A stretch of DNA of 64,000 bases from Ampelocalamus luodianensis (GCA_036346255.1 CM070629.1:8809001-8873000); one strand, 5' to 3'; numbered from the stretch's first letter, positions 1-11,217 are shown. Numbers and translations: made by a program. The notes: generated by a model from the sequence alone, not told the origin.

Positions 1-1238
1 ATAGAAGCTTGAAGGAAAATACAACATAAGAAATATAACTGAAGTATGAGCTTTGATTGATGAAAATCATTGAGCGTGATAAGTTGTTGGGGTTCTTAGA
101 AATGTAACCACTCTACATTATGCATGGATCATGTAGCTGCATGCTCCTATTCTTTCTCTATTAGTTACTCTTTTCCAAAATGTATACATACACATTTACA
201 TTTATTTAATCTAAGCAATACGTTGATTATGTATGCTGCAAATTATCTTATTACTTTATATGGTATTAGAGTACCGTGCTCATGCATACACCGATGCACC
301 ATGGGGGACCTATCTTAAACTTATCTTCCTCACACGCCGGCTATCCCATCAGACTATGTGTCTTGTATCTCTTCTCTCCAACACAACTTTTCTGCTTCAA
401 CCTCCAACAGCAAGCTGAATTCTTGATCGATATCTCTCGTGTGCTACCTCTTCCAATGCAATACTCTACCACATACTTATCTTCTACTTCTCACCAATTA
501 TTGCTTAATCCGACCATTGGAATATCAAACACGATACTGCATAATCGTCACCGATCCTCGCCGGGACACTGTCGTGCTCTCTTTGGTGGCCTCGAGCCTA
601 ATCCCTATGATCGTAACATCTCTACCCGAGCTCTTTGCTCCTTTGTTTCGTATGTCTGATTTCTATTTGTATGGATGCGTGCATGTATATACATATGCAT
701 GATGTTATACATGCTCGATGTCCTCTCACATGTATCAGTTTGCTCATCTTCTTCGATATTGGCCAACTTAACATTGTGGCTTCCTCACGTGACCTCATAT
801 CTTCGCTGATGTTGGTATGTTTGCTTTAGTCACTATCTAATGATATGAAAAATTTTCTCGCCATCGCCGATGACATCGTGACCCTCACCCGCAATGGAAC
901 GCTTTTAGCTATATAATGGCCTCATATCGTTTATAGCTCATCTTCAATACAAAGCAAAATCTCCTCTCTGCGAGAGCTTTCCCATCATCGAGATTTTTTT
1001 TGCCACTAAAGAATCTTCAACAGCGCTGATACTCACCACTCGTTATCGCGATCCTTGGCTCCTTAGCACTCGATTGTCTTGGCTCTTCGCTTACTTGTGG
1101 GTCAACGTCTTCATGCATGATAGATTGACACCAATGCACTCTTTCGTAGTCTTCTCAGGCACCCTTAATGCTATCCTCTGATACCATTCATGCAATCATC
1201 GTTATAACTTTTATTTTTACTCAAAGTTACAGTTATTT
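1..1238. other. Non-genic flank
   Basis: No coding region, RNA gene or transposon end could be supported here. Open frames are short, unrelated to known families and not arranged like exons. The sequence has ordinary base composition and becomes AT-rich near its right end, where a tandem repeat begins. Confidence 0.6.
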
Positions 1239-2085
1239 GGAATTCGTATACAAAATAAATTGCTAATTTTATTTAATTTATTTTGCATTCTAGTTATTTA
1301 GGGATTTCACTTTGGATTTCACATGGGAATCAAATTGCAAATTTGATTTGATTTTTTAGTCTGAATTTCAATTATTTTTGTTCAAATTTGTATACAATTC
1401 TAATTTCTATTTTTATTTAATTTTATTATGAATTACAATTAGTTAGGGATTTTACTCTGAATTTTAGTTATTTAGTGATTTTACTTTGGAATTGTGATTA
1501 AATAAGAAAATTATTCCAAATTTCCGTTATTTTTTGTTGGAATTTGTATGCAACACGAATTGCTGTTTTTATTCCAAATTATATTTGAATTGGGATTTTA
1601 CTTAAAAATTCTTATGAAATTAGATTGTAATTTTAATTTTATTTCAAAATTCAGTTATTTTTTATCGGAGTTCAAAATCGAATTGCTATTTTTAGTTAAT
1701 ATATTTCGAATTTTAGTTATTTCGGGATTTTACTATGAAATTCGTATGAAAATCAAATTGTAAATTTTCTTTTATTTTTTCTTCGAATTTGAGTTATTTT
1801 TTTTTGTGGAATTCGTGTACAAATCCAATTCTTTTTTAAAATTTGTTTTTTGAACTACAATTAGTTAGGATTGTACTTTGGTATTCATATTGAAATAAAT
1901 TTGTCAATTTTTATTTCTAATTTTAGTTATTTTTGTTGGAATTCGTATACAAATTGAATTGCTAATTTTTGTTTAATTTTCATTCTAAACTATATTCATT
2001 TAGGATTTGCTTTAATTTGTATGGAAATCGATTGCTAATTATATTTTGTTTTTATTTTGAATTTCAGATATTTTTGTATTATACT
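1239..2085. repeat. AT-rich degenerate tandem repeat, unit ~140 bp
   Basis: A block resembling aattcgtatacaaa recurs near 1241, 1384, 1541, 1671, 1810 and 1940, so the period is 130-157 bp over about six units. Within each unit a second landmark resembling gttatttagggattttac alternates with it. Copies are strongly diverged. No open frame of note runs through it. It resembles decayed satellite or transposon-internal repeat sequence; the family is not recognised. Confidence 0.6.
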
Positions 2086-2515
2086 TGGCATGGACTCTTT
2101 CTTTTAATCTGACCCGCGTAATCGATGACGAGATCTTTCTTTTTTACCGATTAACGTGAGAATTTCTTGGCATTGAGAACGAATGTGGTGGTTTATTTTT
2201 CTATTAATTTAATAAGATAATAGATAGATCCTTGATCAGATTGTGACTTGCATATACCATTTTCTTCTTCTGTATAACTTGTGTGATTATCTAAGTTGTG
2301 ATTGATGATGTGGTTACTTTATCATGCTAATATTATCTTAGTTGTTTCAACCCTCATTGTCAGCTTCCTTCGTGAATGCTACTGAAGTATAGTTGATGCT
2401 GACAAACTATAGTAGAGTTGAGACGTGCTACAAAGGAAAAGAATTTCAAGGGCCATAGCCCGCATAGTATTCCTAGCAGAAACAATGAAAACTTCGGAGC
2501 GACATATACGAAAAC
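2086..2515. other. Non-genic spacer
   Basis: No gene, RNA or repeat structure was recognised between the AT-rich repeat and the LTR that starts at 2516. Confidence 0.5.
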
Positions 2516-3460
2516 TGTTGGATTTAATATGGGCTAGGCCCAAACTTTAATTCTAATTAAATCCTGGAAAATCCCAAAGGCCCATGTGCATGTGCTAAAC
2601 CTTTTTAGTCCCACATGGAGAGTTAAAGGGGAGTTACACCAATTTATAAGGTGGAACGTGGGAGTCCTCTTGTGGAATTGGAGAGAGCCAATACACGCGC
2701 GCCGCCGCCGCCGCCGTGCCGTGCGCGTGCGGCGCGCATGTGCGCAGGCGCAGCGCGCGCGCATACGAGCCGAGCCGCCGCGCGCGCGCACACAGCGTGT
2801 CGGGTGCGTGCGCTTTTCTTTATCTATTCGAAATCGAAACGCACCGACTCGCAATAAACGGTTGGCACATAATTGCATCGCTTCGGTCTCTTCATTTTTG
2901 CAAATTGAAAGAACAAAGCAACCGATTCAAATAATGGTGGCAAGAACGGTTGCCGCATTAGTGAGTAATGGCGACCGCCGCCTCTTGACTAGGCAAGAAC
3001 GGCCGCCGTTACTAGTGAATAATGGTGACCGCTTTCGCCTCTTGACTCGGCAAGAACGGCCAGTGAGTGATGGTGGTGCTTTCGTCCGTTGTTATATATA
3101 GTCATTATCCGGAACAGTCGTTCTCCAAATTCTTCCACGAAAGACACCACGCTTCTTTGTTGTCGCTCCGCGATCTCCATCCCGGCAAGGCGCGTGTACG
3201 ATCGCACCGGAGAGCAGCCTCCGAACCCTCGCTCCTGAAGGCTTGCACGAGCAAGGGCGAATAAGGTTTTTGGGAGCGTCGCGCGATCGCCGCTTCCTCT
3301 CCATTCGACTCTCACGCCTACAACCGCACGACTACTACCGCGACGCCCATCGCACGACTACTTACCACTACGCCATGACAAACGACGATCTCACAAAGAC
3401 TCACCGCCGCTTCTTCTACTATCGCTGCTCCTTCCACTGGATCCGGTATGTCTATTTCAT
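2516..3460 (+). mobile_element. LTR of an LTR retrotransposon (solo or partial), copy 1
   Basis: Starts with TGTTGGATTT and is followed by a grass LTR-like run: a conserved block near 2580-2700 ending in the motif gagagagccaatacacgcgc, then a GC-rich CGCGCG segment, then cttttctttatctattcgaa. The same order of blocks recurs in reverse orientation at 11395-11706, and that comparison defines the family and the left end. The right end near 3460 is a guess because no matching partner or target duplication was found. The open frames inside (2586-3315) are by-products of GC richness and are not annotated. Confidence 0.55.
2941..3062. repeat. ~60-bp tandem duplication within LTR copy 1
   Basis: The string gcaagaacggccg, followed by a variant of gtgaataatggtgaccgc and then cctcttgact, occurs twice in a row with a third partial copy. 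The reverse-oriented LTR at 11.4-11.7 kb lacks this block, so it arose locally or marks a subfamily. Confidence 0.55.
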
Positions 3461-4124
3461 ATGTACTTCTTGGTTAGTAATATTACTAGTTGTTACCTTG
3501 AACATCGTGATAGATATGCTAGTTTCGTCATTCGATATTAGTATGTCTATAGTGTTCTTGCTTACTTGCTTTATGAAAGTGGCTAGAATATTCATCATGT
3601 TTTATCTACTATATTTCTGGATTAAAGTAATTCAAAAATGCTATTATTCTCAACAAAACAAGCCTATAAAGAAAAAGGAAAGGAGAAATAAAACATGTTC
3701 TTTCAAACATGGTTTTGTACAATATTATTGTAACACTGAGCTATAGCTGAGCGCGAGGTGGTGGCGTGACGTCGTCCGTGCTGTAGCTGTGCCGTGTAGG
3801 CCAAGCGTGTTGATGGAGGTGAGACATAGGCTAAGCACAACAGTAGTGACACGACAATGAAAACGAAGCCAACCGGAGTAAGCCGGTGTAGAGCTTGCTC
3901 GGGTGCTATGCAGGCTGACCAGGTACAATATAGGCTGAGCATGGTATGGAGCAAACCAAAATAGATGAGATATATATATTTTTTTATCCGTAGCAAAAAC
4001 ACCGGCATTCAACTGTTTCCCAAAAGAAAATTCGTCTTATCTATGCTTATTTCCTGTCGAGTGCTGACCACAGTTACCACATGTACACGTGGGTTTCCCC
4101 CTAAAAAAGGGTCTTTTTACACAA

Positions 4125-4160
4125 AATGTGACAGTTTTCCCAGTAAAAAACTGTCACATT
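4125..4160. repeat. Perfect 14-bp inverted repeat (hairpin)
   Basis: aatgtgacagtttt at 4125-4138 pairs perfectly with aaaactgtcacatt at 4147-4160 across an 8-nt loop. Related half-sites (gtgacaatttt, aaaactgtcaaaa) occur near 4900-4935. It could be the centre of a small MITE, but no flanking duplication was found. Confidence 0.6.
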
Positions 4161-4290
4161 CTGAAAGTTCATTTACCACTCTATTATACATAAATTATAG
4201 TAAATTATTTATGTTATTTTTGTTCTTGATCACTATAATTATTCTTGAAAGTCTTTATAACTCATATTTCCATCACATGATTCAAAATTT

Positions 4291-4503
4291 CACATGTACT
4301 TTGAGAGATTGAGCAAAAACAAAGACAAAAATAAAATTATATATCAACAAAATACGACAATGTGGTGAATCCGTTATGTTCTTCACATGTACTTTGAGAG
4401 GTTGAGCAAAAATAAAGACAAAAAATAAAATTATATACCAACAAAATACGACAACGTAGTGAACCCGTTATGTTCTTCACATGTACTTTGAGAGGTTGAG
4501 CAA
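4291..4503. repeat. ~93-bp tandem repeat, 2.3 copies
   Basis: cacatgtactttgagag begins at 4291, 4384 and 4478, with nearly identical sequence between, including ataaaattatat and caacaaaatacgacaa. Copies differ by only a few bases, so the duplication is fairly recent. Confidence 0.75.
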
Positions 4504-5278
4504 TAACAAAGAACTAATTTAAACCTTCACAAACTTTCAACTTTTCAAGATTACACATTTTGTCATAGACGATCGAGATCACTTAAGAACTTCACAAGCT
4601 ATGCAACAACGGTGAGTTTGATATACTCCAACCGTTGGCACTAGGCCGGCCGAAACGATAAATATAGTTCAATTGTTTGCAACAGAATGCATGGAGACAT
4701 AGATCAAGGCATAAAGTATTCCTAACAGTTATGCTTTAAGTTTTAGATTAGCAAATAAAGAATCAACCAATCAGGTACCAGTTTTTAACACAACATAAGT
4801 GGATTAGTGGTTCGTGATGAAGCAAAAAAAGGTGTAGAGAATAGTTACTAAACTAAACTGAAAGGGTATGACACGAATCTTATAGCATATGTGACGAACA
4901 AAAAAGTGACAATTTTATCTTAAAAACTGTCAAAAGTTATATAGCAATTCCTAAAGAAAAAGTCCGGCGGCGTACCGCGCGCACCTACCATGACACCTAT
5001 TCGTGTCGAAGTCTAACCCGGCGACTCCGTTGCATCCTACCCAGATCATCTTTTCAAAAAAAAATTCATTGTTCAAAGCACTATCAGCTGTACCTAGTCC
5101 TCCTATTCAATTCTGTACAACGACACAAGCAACCGTCATGCACGTCACATAGCAGCAAGGAACATCTAAAACCCAGATAATTCGTCTGCTCATTCACACA
5201 CACACACACCTCGGTTCGATCACGAAAAGAAAGGCCACAAGGAAAAAAGGGTGTAATAATGATCGATCGATGCTGTTA

Positions 5279-6397
5279 CTATCTTCCTTCTTCGATGGTG
5301 GTGATAGTCACGTCGTTGGTGCTGCACGACCCGGTGAAGTGCGACTTTGTGCGGTCGTCGCCGTCGTCGCCGCCGCTGGTGACTCTCAGGTGGAAGTGCG
5401 GCGGCCATTTCGGGTCCGGCAGCGCCACGCCGTCGTTGCCCAGCATCGCCGTCACGTCCGTCATCGTCGGCCGGTCCATGGCGTTGTCCTGCACGCACAG
5501 CAGCGCCACCTTGACGCACCGCATGATGCTCGTCACCTCCTTGCAGTCGCCCGGAGTCGGGTCGATCAGCTCGAAGCCTCTCCCTTCCCTCCACAGCTGC
5601 CATGCCTGTGACAACCAACGAAAAAACACAGTACATTAATTGAAAAGGTTGTAGTCTCTGTCAGTGATGTGCGTTGCCAATGCAGTAACGCTAGTTGTGA
5701 AAAAGATTGGCCTAATGGTAATGGATAAGACCCAAACATGTTTTGCACTATTTAATTTAGGAATAAAAAGTAGGATATAATTAAGAAATGTGAAGGTCAT
5801 AGGAAACGTCATGTTCTTATTGTTCTTTGAGTACAGACTTACGTATCCGAGGAGGTTGACGAAGTCGCCGTAGTGTTGGTGGCCACTGTTCCTTATGCCG
5901 CTGACGATCTCGAGCAGCAACACGCCGAAGCTGAAGACGTCGGACTTGACCGAGAAGATGCCCTCCGAAGCGTACTCCGGAGCCATGTAGCCACTAAATG
6001 CACCAAACAGCATCACAAAACGTGAAACATCAGTGATGTTTGCTTCCTTGACCTCTGTGGAATAATGCAAGTATATATATTCCCCCGTATGAACCAGTCC
6101 AAGCATAAGGTCTCTAGGAGGCTTGGACATATCTAAGCGCGGACCTGAACCTGATCCTAACATGTCATTACTGTCATCCGTTCTACTCTGAAATATTACT
6201 TTTTCTACTTCAGCCTCAGTTATCTACGATCACTCTCTTTCTGATTGGTTGTTCGGCATGCTGGGTTTAATTTTCCGTGCCTGTACGTCTGCATACTGTA
6301 CGCACGTACGCTGACTTCATACTATGTCAAAATCAAGCTGCTGTTGCTGCGGTGCATCAGTGATGTTTGCTTCCTTGATCTATGTGGAATAATGTAA

Positions 6398-6479
<82 letters not shown>

Positions 6480-8925
6480 ATGGTATATACACACACGTGC
6501 TGTTCTTACTAGGTGCCGACGACCCTGTTGGTGTTGCCTTCCGTCATGTTGGAGCCGAAGATCCTCGCCATGCCGAAATCCGATATCCTGGGGTTCAGAT
6601 CCTTGTCCAGCAAAATGTTGCTGGCCTTCAGGTCCCGGTGAATGATGCGCACCCGGGAGTGCTTGTGCAGGTAGAGGAGCCCCTGCGCGATCCCTTCGAT
6701 GATGTGCAGCCGTTTCTTCCAGTCCAGCAACGGCCCTCGCTGCTGGTCTACATGCCAAAAATGTCTCAAGATCAGTAAACAACATGAGCAAGTTTGGCAC
6801 GTTAACCAAGTGGGTTAGTATACTACTACCGAAGATGATGAAGTCTAGGCTCCTGTTGGGCATGTACTCGTACACCAGGATCTTCTCCTCCTCCTGCACG
6901 CAGCAGCCCACGAGCCTGACGAGGTTGGTGTGCTGCAGCTTCGCGATGAGCTGGATCTCGTTCTTGAACTCCTTGAGCCCCTGCCCCGACTGCGCCGCCA
7001 GCCTCTTCACCGCTATCTCGGCTCCGTCAGGCAACTTGCCCTGTAAAACGAACAAAAAAGAGAATACAATGCAGAGAGAGTTAGCGTTGATCAATCGCAT
7101 TCGAGTCGAATTCGTTAACTTTGAGTGGTAAATGGCGTCACTTGCCTTGTAAACAGGTCCGAAGCCGCCACTTCCGAGCCTGTTTTCTTCGGAGAAGTTG
7201 TCTGTGGCAGCAGCCAGATCGGAGAAGTCGTACAGCGTGAACTCTGAGCTGCTCTCTTCGATCTTCCAGAGCTTGAGCGCCTCTTCTGTCTTGGAGCTGT
7301 TCCTTGAATGTGCTTGTACCTGTAGTAATTTCGTCTTTCCTGGATTGCGGATTTCTAGCTAATTAGGCATCTTCTGATGGCTAAAAGGGATGGAGAAAGG
7401 AAGATTTTCTTGCAGTGTGAATATCATCTTACCGGCTCCTTTTCTCTGTCTTCTGATCAGTAGGAGGCAGCCGAGCAGCACAGAACAGAACACCGTGATT
7501 GACACGCATAGAACAATGATTAAGATCTTCCTGTGCTTGCTTCCTGCATAATACAGAGGAAAATAATGCTACTGTGTTAACATATACAACGAGTGTTCAT
7601 TAGCTAGTGGTTACAACTTAAAAATTAATACGTTTTAACTAACGTGGGTTGCATGAAACGAATGCGAGTGAAATAACTATACTTCTTTGTTTTTGTCACG
7701 ACGGCATGCTCGTGGTAGTAAAGACAGATGATGAGAAGAGAGCGTGAGGATGAGAGGGAGAGAAGGTGGGATGCTGGCAGCGGTGACCTATGATGTCGCG
7801 GCTAGCTAGCGATGGACTCTGGCAAAATCATCAAGGAGGGGCGGCAGAAGAACAAGAGCACGAATGCAAAGACTCGCGACATCAGCATGTTTATTGCAAA
7901 TCTGTGCCACGTTGGCTTTGGTCAAGGGGCCACACCAGCGGTCTAAGGTGGTGAGCTTTGGACCTCCGATAAACCACTTAACAAGTTTAATGACATGAAT
8001 TTGCAGTTCCAAAGTATAAGAACCTAAGTGATCCAACTTAATAAGTTTAGGACCCTCAGCGCTCTAAAATTTTTCTCTTACCGTTGTTCCCACTGGATGC
8101 CCCATCAGATGCGCCGCCGTGCAAGCCGATCCTAACGTCGGGCGTGCCGCTGTAGAACTGGTAACCGTCGTACCGGAAGTTGCACCGGACGCCGAGGATG
8201 CGGCCGTCCTCGCGGCCGTCGAACCACTGGCGGTTCTGCTCCTGGAGGCCCTGGAAGCAGTGCCAGCACTGCGCAGGGGAGAGGTCCGGCGTGCACTGCG
8301 CCAGGCCGTACACCGTCGGCAGCTGCGGGTTGATGTACATGACGGCGCTGGCGAACCGGCGCACCGTGGAGTTGTACGCGCCGTACATGGCCATCTCACT
8401 GAACAGGGTGCCCGACAGCGACAGGAAGAAGCTCCGGGAGGTCGTGTTCTGGCTGTCCCACCCCACGTACGTCGACCCGTTCACGTCCATGGCGTTGATC
8501 ACCGGGGAGTTGTCGTCCGGCCGCGCCAGGAAGTCCTCGCCGGAGTAGCGGAGGGTGCAAAGGTCGTGGTAGAACGTCGCGTCCCTGTCGCCCGCGCACA
8601 GCAGCCGTAGCCTCTGGAACGCGTCGTTGAGGCATCCGGAGCACGTTGTGGCGTCCGTGATGTCGCCGCGGCAGAGCGCGAGGCCGAAGACTCTGTCCGG
8701 GGCTGCGCCGACGGCCGCCGAGGAGAAGAGGGACGGGGAGGTGGATGCGTTGGTGGGTAGCGCCGTGGTGAGGCGCTCGAGGTTGGCTCCAAAGGCGTCG
8801 CCCGCCGTGTAGTTGCCGGTGGTGCGATTGCACGAGTACTCTGAGTAAGCGGCTGCCGCGCCGAGCGGCGAGGATAGGAGGAGGAAGAGGAGGCAGGGAA
8901 GGACAACCATGGCGGGTTCTTGCAT
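5279..8925 (-). CDS. Cysteine-rich receptor-like protein kinase (CRK-A), complete, 7 exons
   Basis: Exons, inferred by eye and joining in frame into 682 codons plus stop TAG: 8925-8082, 7543-7433, 7312-7146, 7040-6830, 6747-6510, 5993-5843, 5605-5279. The protein starts with a hydrophobic signal peptide (residues ~6-25). Two DUF26 ectodomains follow; their cysteines are C85/C95/C98 (nine residues in the first gap where eight is usual) and C211/C220/C223 (canonical C-X8-C-X2-C). Several N-x-S/T sites are present. A membrane helix lies at ~288-311. The kinase is complete: glycine loop GSGGFG 366-371, Lys386, Glu402, HRD Asp483, DFG Asp501, APE 528-530. CRKs are plasma-membrane kinases tied to defence, oxidative and stress signalling; the HRD arginine is typical of activation-loop-regulated kinases. 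The ATG at 8925 is followed at once by the signal peptide; Met6 is a possible alternative start. All introns have GT-AG ends except intron 3, which has a GC donor. The CRK assignment is very secure; the biological ligand is unknown. Confidence 0.93.
6029..6400. repeat. Local ~45-bp direct duplication in CRK-A intron 5
   Basis: catcagtgatgtttgcttcc plus the following ttga-ct-tgtggaataatg-aagt occurs at about 6029-6075 and again at about 6355-6402, roughly 326 bp apart. The second copy abuts the (TA)n tract and the first abuts a short (TA)n, so the microsatellite may have been part of the duplicated unit. Confidence 0.75.
6405..6475. repeat. (TA)n microsatellite in CRK-A intron 5
   Basis: An uninterrupted run of about 35 TA dinucleotides follows a short TG run. 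It lies in the intron between the exon encoding HRD/DFG and the exon encoding APE. The repetitive Ile-Tyr reading frames across it are artefacts. Confidence 0.97.
7144..7145 (-). other. GC (non-GT) splice donor of CRK-A intron 3
   Basis: Exon 3 ends ...TTTACAAG and the intron begins GCAAGT, a perfect match to the AG|GCAAGT consensus of the minor GC-AG intron class. The frame requires the junction here: exon 3 then encodes exactly through the glycine-loop motif GPVYK. The homologous junction in CRK-B reads AAG|GTAAAA with a normal GT. Confidence 0.8.
7544..8081 (-). other. CRK-A intron 1, carrying repeat-like sequence
   Basis: This intron separates the ectodomain exon from the membrane-helix exon. 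Its 5' half (about 7800-8060) has an open frame and wording typical of grass repeats, and its conserved ends are GTAAGAG and a TATGCAG acceptor. No exon-like segment was found in it. The homologous position of CRK-B is where the ectodomain exon goes missing. Confidence 0.6.
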
Positions 8926-8984
8926 TGTGAAACAAGAGAAGAGATGATTAGTTGTTCTCGTTTAAATACATGGACAATGTCAAC

Positions 8985-9305
8985 TGGCCTGCACTTATGC
9001 CTACATTGCCCCTTCGCCAGAGTGGCTTGGCAAGCGGTCCTCGTGTGGGTTGACTGCGACATCCTTCTACGGGTCCAACCATCCAACTTGGACAACATAC
9101 TACAGTGGTGGCAGCAGCCAGCAGGCTTTCAAAGTGATACCGAAAGATAGGAGAAGTTTTCAACGGTATCGCCACACACGTCACGTGGAACCTCTTGAAG
9201 GAACGGAATAGGACAACTTTCCAACACAAGTCGCCCACGCCGCAGGTGATAGCAACGATAACGAAGGAAGTCATAGATCAGCGCGCGTGGCCTGTCACGA
9301 GACCT
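8985..9305 (+). pseudogene. LINE (non-LTR retrotransposon) 3' remnant, zf-RVT region
   Basis: The plus strand encodes a piece matching the C-terminal zinc-binding region found after plant LINE reverse transcriptases: a segment with HCPFARVAWQAVL at about 9004-9042, then, after a frame change, THVTWNLLKERNRTTFQ and ITKEVIDQRAW (about 9168-9291). Catalytic reverse-transcriptase sequence is absent. It is transcribed divergently from CRK-A and begins only ~60 bp upstream of the CRK-A start codon, so it occupies the expected 5' UTR and core promoter of that gene. I read it as a dead fragment. Confidence 0.75.
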
Positions 9306-9307
9306 GA

Positions 9308-9569
9308 GGCTGCTCCAGTGCTTCACTTTGGCTAGTATCTTAGTTTGTCATGTAAGCAAAATAATGATGTGGCAATATAGTTAATGAAGAGAGATGGTAC
9401 TTTAGTATCTAATTTAGATACTAGTCTGGCTCGAAATCCAACGCAAAACAGTCTCATGCATGTAATTAAATAAAACAGTTTAAGATACTACATTATAAGA
9501 AACCATGCATTGGAAAGATGGTATCATAACACTACTCATGCACTAAGAAACTGCCCATTGGGAGCAGCC
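9308..9569. mobile_element. MITE, ~262 bp (Tourist/PIF-Harbinger-like)
   Basis: The left end ggctgctccagtg and the right end catt-gggagcagcc are inverted copies; ggctgctcc is a perfect nine-base terminal inverted repeat. Flanking trinucleotides are tga and taa, compatible with a decayed 3-bp target duplication. The inside is AT-rich with runs such as tagtatctaatttagatacta and has no coding potential. It lies in the CRK-A upstream region. The superfamily is inferred from end sequence and size. Confidence 0.65.
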
Positions 9570-10499
9570 TAAGAGACCCCGTAGCTCCCTTAATTGTCCC
9601 AAATCCTGTACGTCGAACCCGGGAGTCACACTTCTATATTCTTTCTATATTCTTTGTGTATTCTATGGTAGTCTCTGCAACACAGTAGCTAGTATGCATA
9701 ATAAAAATAAATATAGTAACATTCACATCTCGCATAATTTTATTAATAATTATTAGAGTTTTACAAGTAAGACTTACAAGCTAACAATAAATGAACGCAG
9801 CGGAAGACGAAGACGAAGTGAACCACAGGCAATCGACTAGGATAGCGGCCTAATCGTCGAGATCCTGGCAAAGTCCTCCTCTTCTGAACAATATTTTTAT
9901 TAAGCAAAGGTGGTATAAAAATATACTCCGTAAATTACACCCATAACAGAATTTAATGCATGCATCGATAATATCAAAGGAAGGCTTATATGTCTATTTT
10001 TTGTAAGTCTCAGGTTTCGTCTACTACTTAATCTATTTCACCATTGGCCTTATGCAAATAAAAGAACCACAAGCTATTCCTTTGGCCAGCCTTGCATATT
10101 ATATAATTGTATTCTTTGTGTTGGCTCGCTGAGTATGGCTGTGTACTCATACTTGCTCAATATTACCATTCAGTAAGTGAGAATGAAGAAGGCTCTACGA
10201 CCCTTAATCATGATTCATCAAGACCGGAAATTGAGAATACCAAGAACTATCTCGCGAGCCCCAATCGATTACCTATGGGTATATCCTGGGGGTCCCACAT
10301 GTTACATTTTTATTCCGCTTCTGCTGTTATTCTTGGAAAAGTATTTGGCCTGACCGACCATTCTGTAAGTTAAAAGACGTAAGATATATTTACGCTTTGT
10401 TTATTATTATGCAATATCTTTACATTTATGATATATGTGTTTGATATTCAATGATGTAACTACAGACACTAGCTACTGATCCAGAGACTAGTGCTATAA
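9570..10499. other. Non-genic interval with one unassigned frame
   Basis: No recognised gene. A plus frame at 10107-10373 (88 residues) is not recognised, has no signal or domain and no exon neighbours, so it is not called as a gene. It could be a fragment captured or left by a transposon. Confidence 0.4.
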
Positions 10500-11217
10500 A
10501 TACAAAAGATCCCGAATTACAAATTTGGGGTCTAACAGAAGTGATCGCCGAAATAGAGGTGGTGGTGAGTGGGGGCTTATTGGCATCAAATGCACGAGAA
10601 ATAGGGGAAGAAACGAGAGCATTGAAGAGCTTGAACGACATGGCCATGGTGGCAATGGCGCAGAGAAGAAGAAGAGGAGGAGTAAGACGACACTGACAAG
10701 TGGGGTCGGGCGGTCAGCGAGAGGAGAGGGTGGGGTAGGCAGGGCTAGCACAGGAGGAAGAAAGAAAGGAGAAGGGAAACCAGGCTGGGCCAGGGAAAAG
10801 AAGCAAAAAGGTCATGGGCTGAAAAGAGAGAAATGGGCATTGGGAAAAGAATTTTGGCCTGAGAAAGAAATCAGGATTTTTTAGGATTTTTTTATTTTTA
10901 GAAATTACAAGAACCCCAAAAGGCTTTTAGTAAATAAAAAAATAGAGTTCACAAATTCTAGAAAAATTCACAGAAATTTCCTAAATCATTTTGAACTTAA
11001 GAAAAATATTTCCAACTTAAATTTGGTTTTTAGTTTTGCACAAAATTAATTTTATTTTCAGGTAATTAGGAAAAACTTTTTTAAAAACCAGAAAATCAAA
11101 GGAAATTAATTATTTTTCCTTTTTAACTTTAAATCCAGAAAATACAAGAAAACTTTTTTAAATTTCAAAAAACTAATAAAATAATATTTTTTAGTAACAA
11201 AATATTGAGATGTTACA
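10500..11217 (+). mobile_element. Ty3/gypsy LTR fragment (Del/Tekay-like), copy 1
   Basis: The AT-rich 3' part (about 10870-11217) with phrases like ttccaactta-attt-ggttttta, ttttgcaca, and an end gagatgttaca matches, block by block, the sequence at 37990-38281, which ends gggatgcta. Both read in the plus direction. The terminal tgttaca fits an LTR 3' end of grass chromovirus type. The left limit is uncertain and no partner LTR or internal region is present, so it is a solo or truncated LTR. Confidence 0.5.

Larger units (their letters stand above)
3461..5195. other. Non-genic region 3' of CRK-A
   Basis: Apart from the hairpin and short tandem repeat listed separately, no gene or transposon end was recognised. 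It lies downstream of CRK-A, which is read on the minus strand, so its right end may contain the CRK-A terminator. A (CA)n run sits at about 5195-5210. Confidence 0.5.

Noticed and set aside
2534..3315. Overlapping open frames of 70-171 codons on both strands
   Set aside because: They lie in a GC-rich LTR, are rich in Arg/Ala on both strands, and the same region at 11.4-11.7 kb does not conserve them.
6398..6500. Frames of repeated Ile-Tyr next to kinase sequence
   Set aside because: They are translations of the (TA)n microsatellite in intron 5 of CRK-A.
8056..8610. Long plus-strand frames opposite the DUF26 exon
   Set aside because: Shadows of the high-GC ectodomain exon of CRK-A; no independent support.
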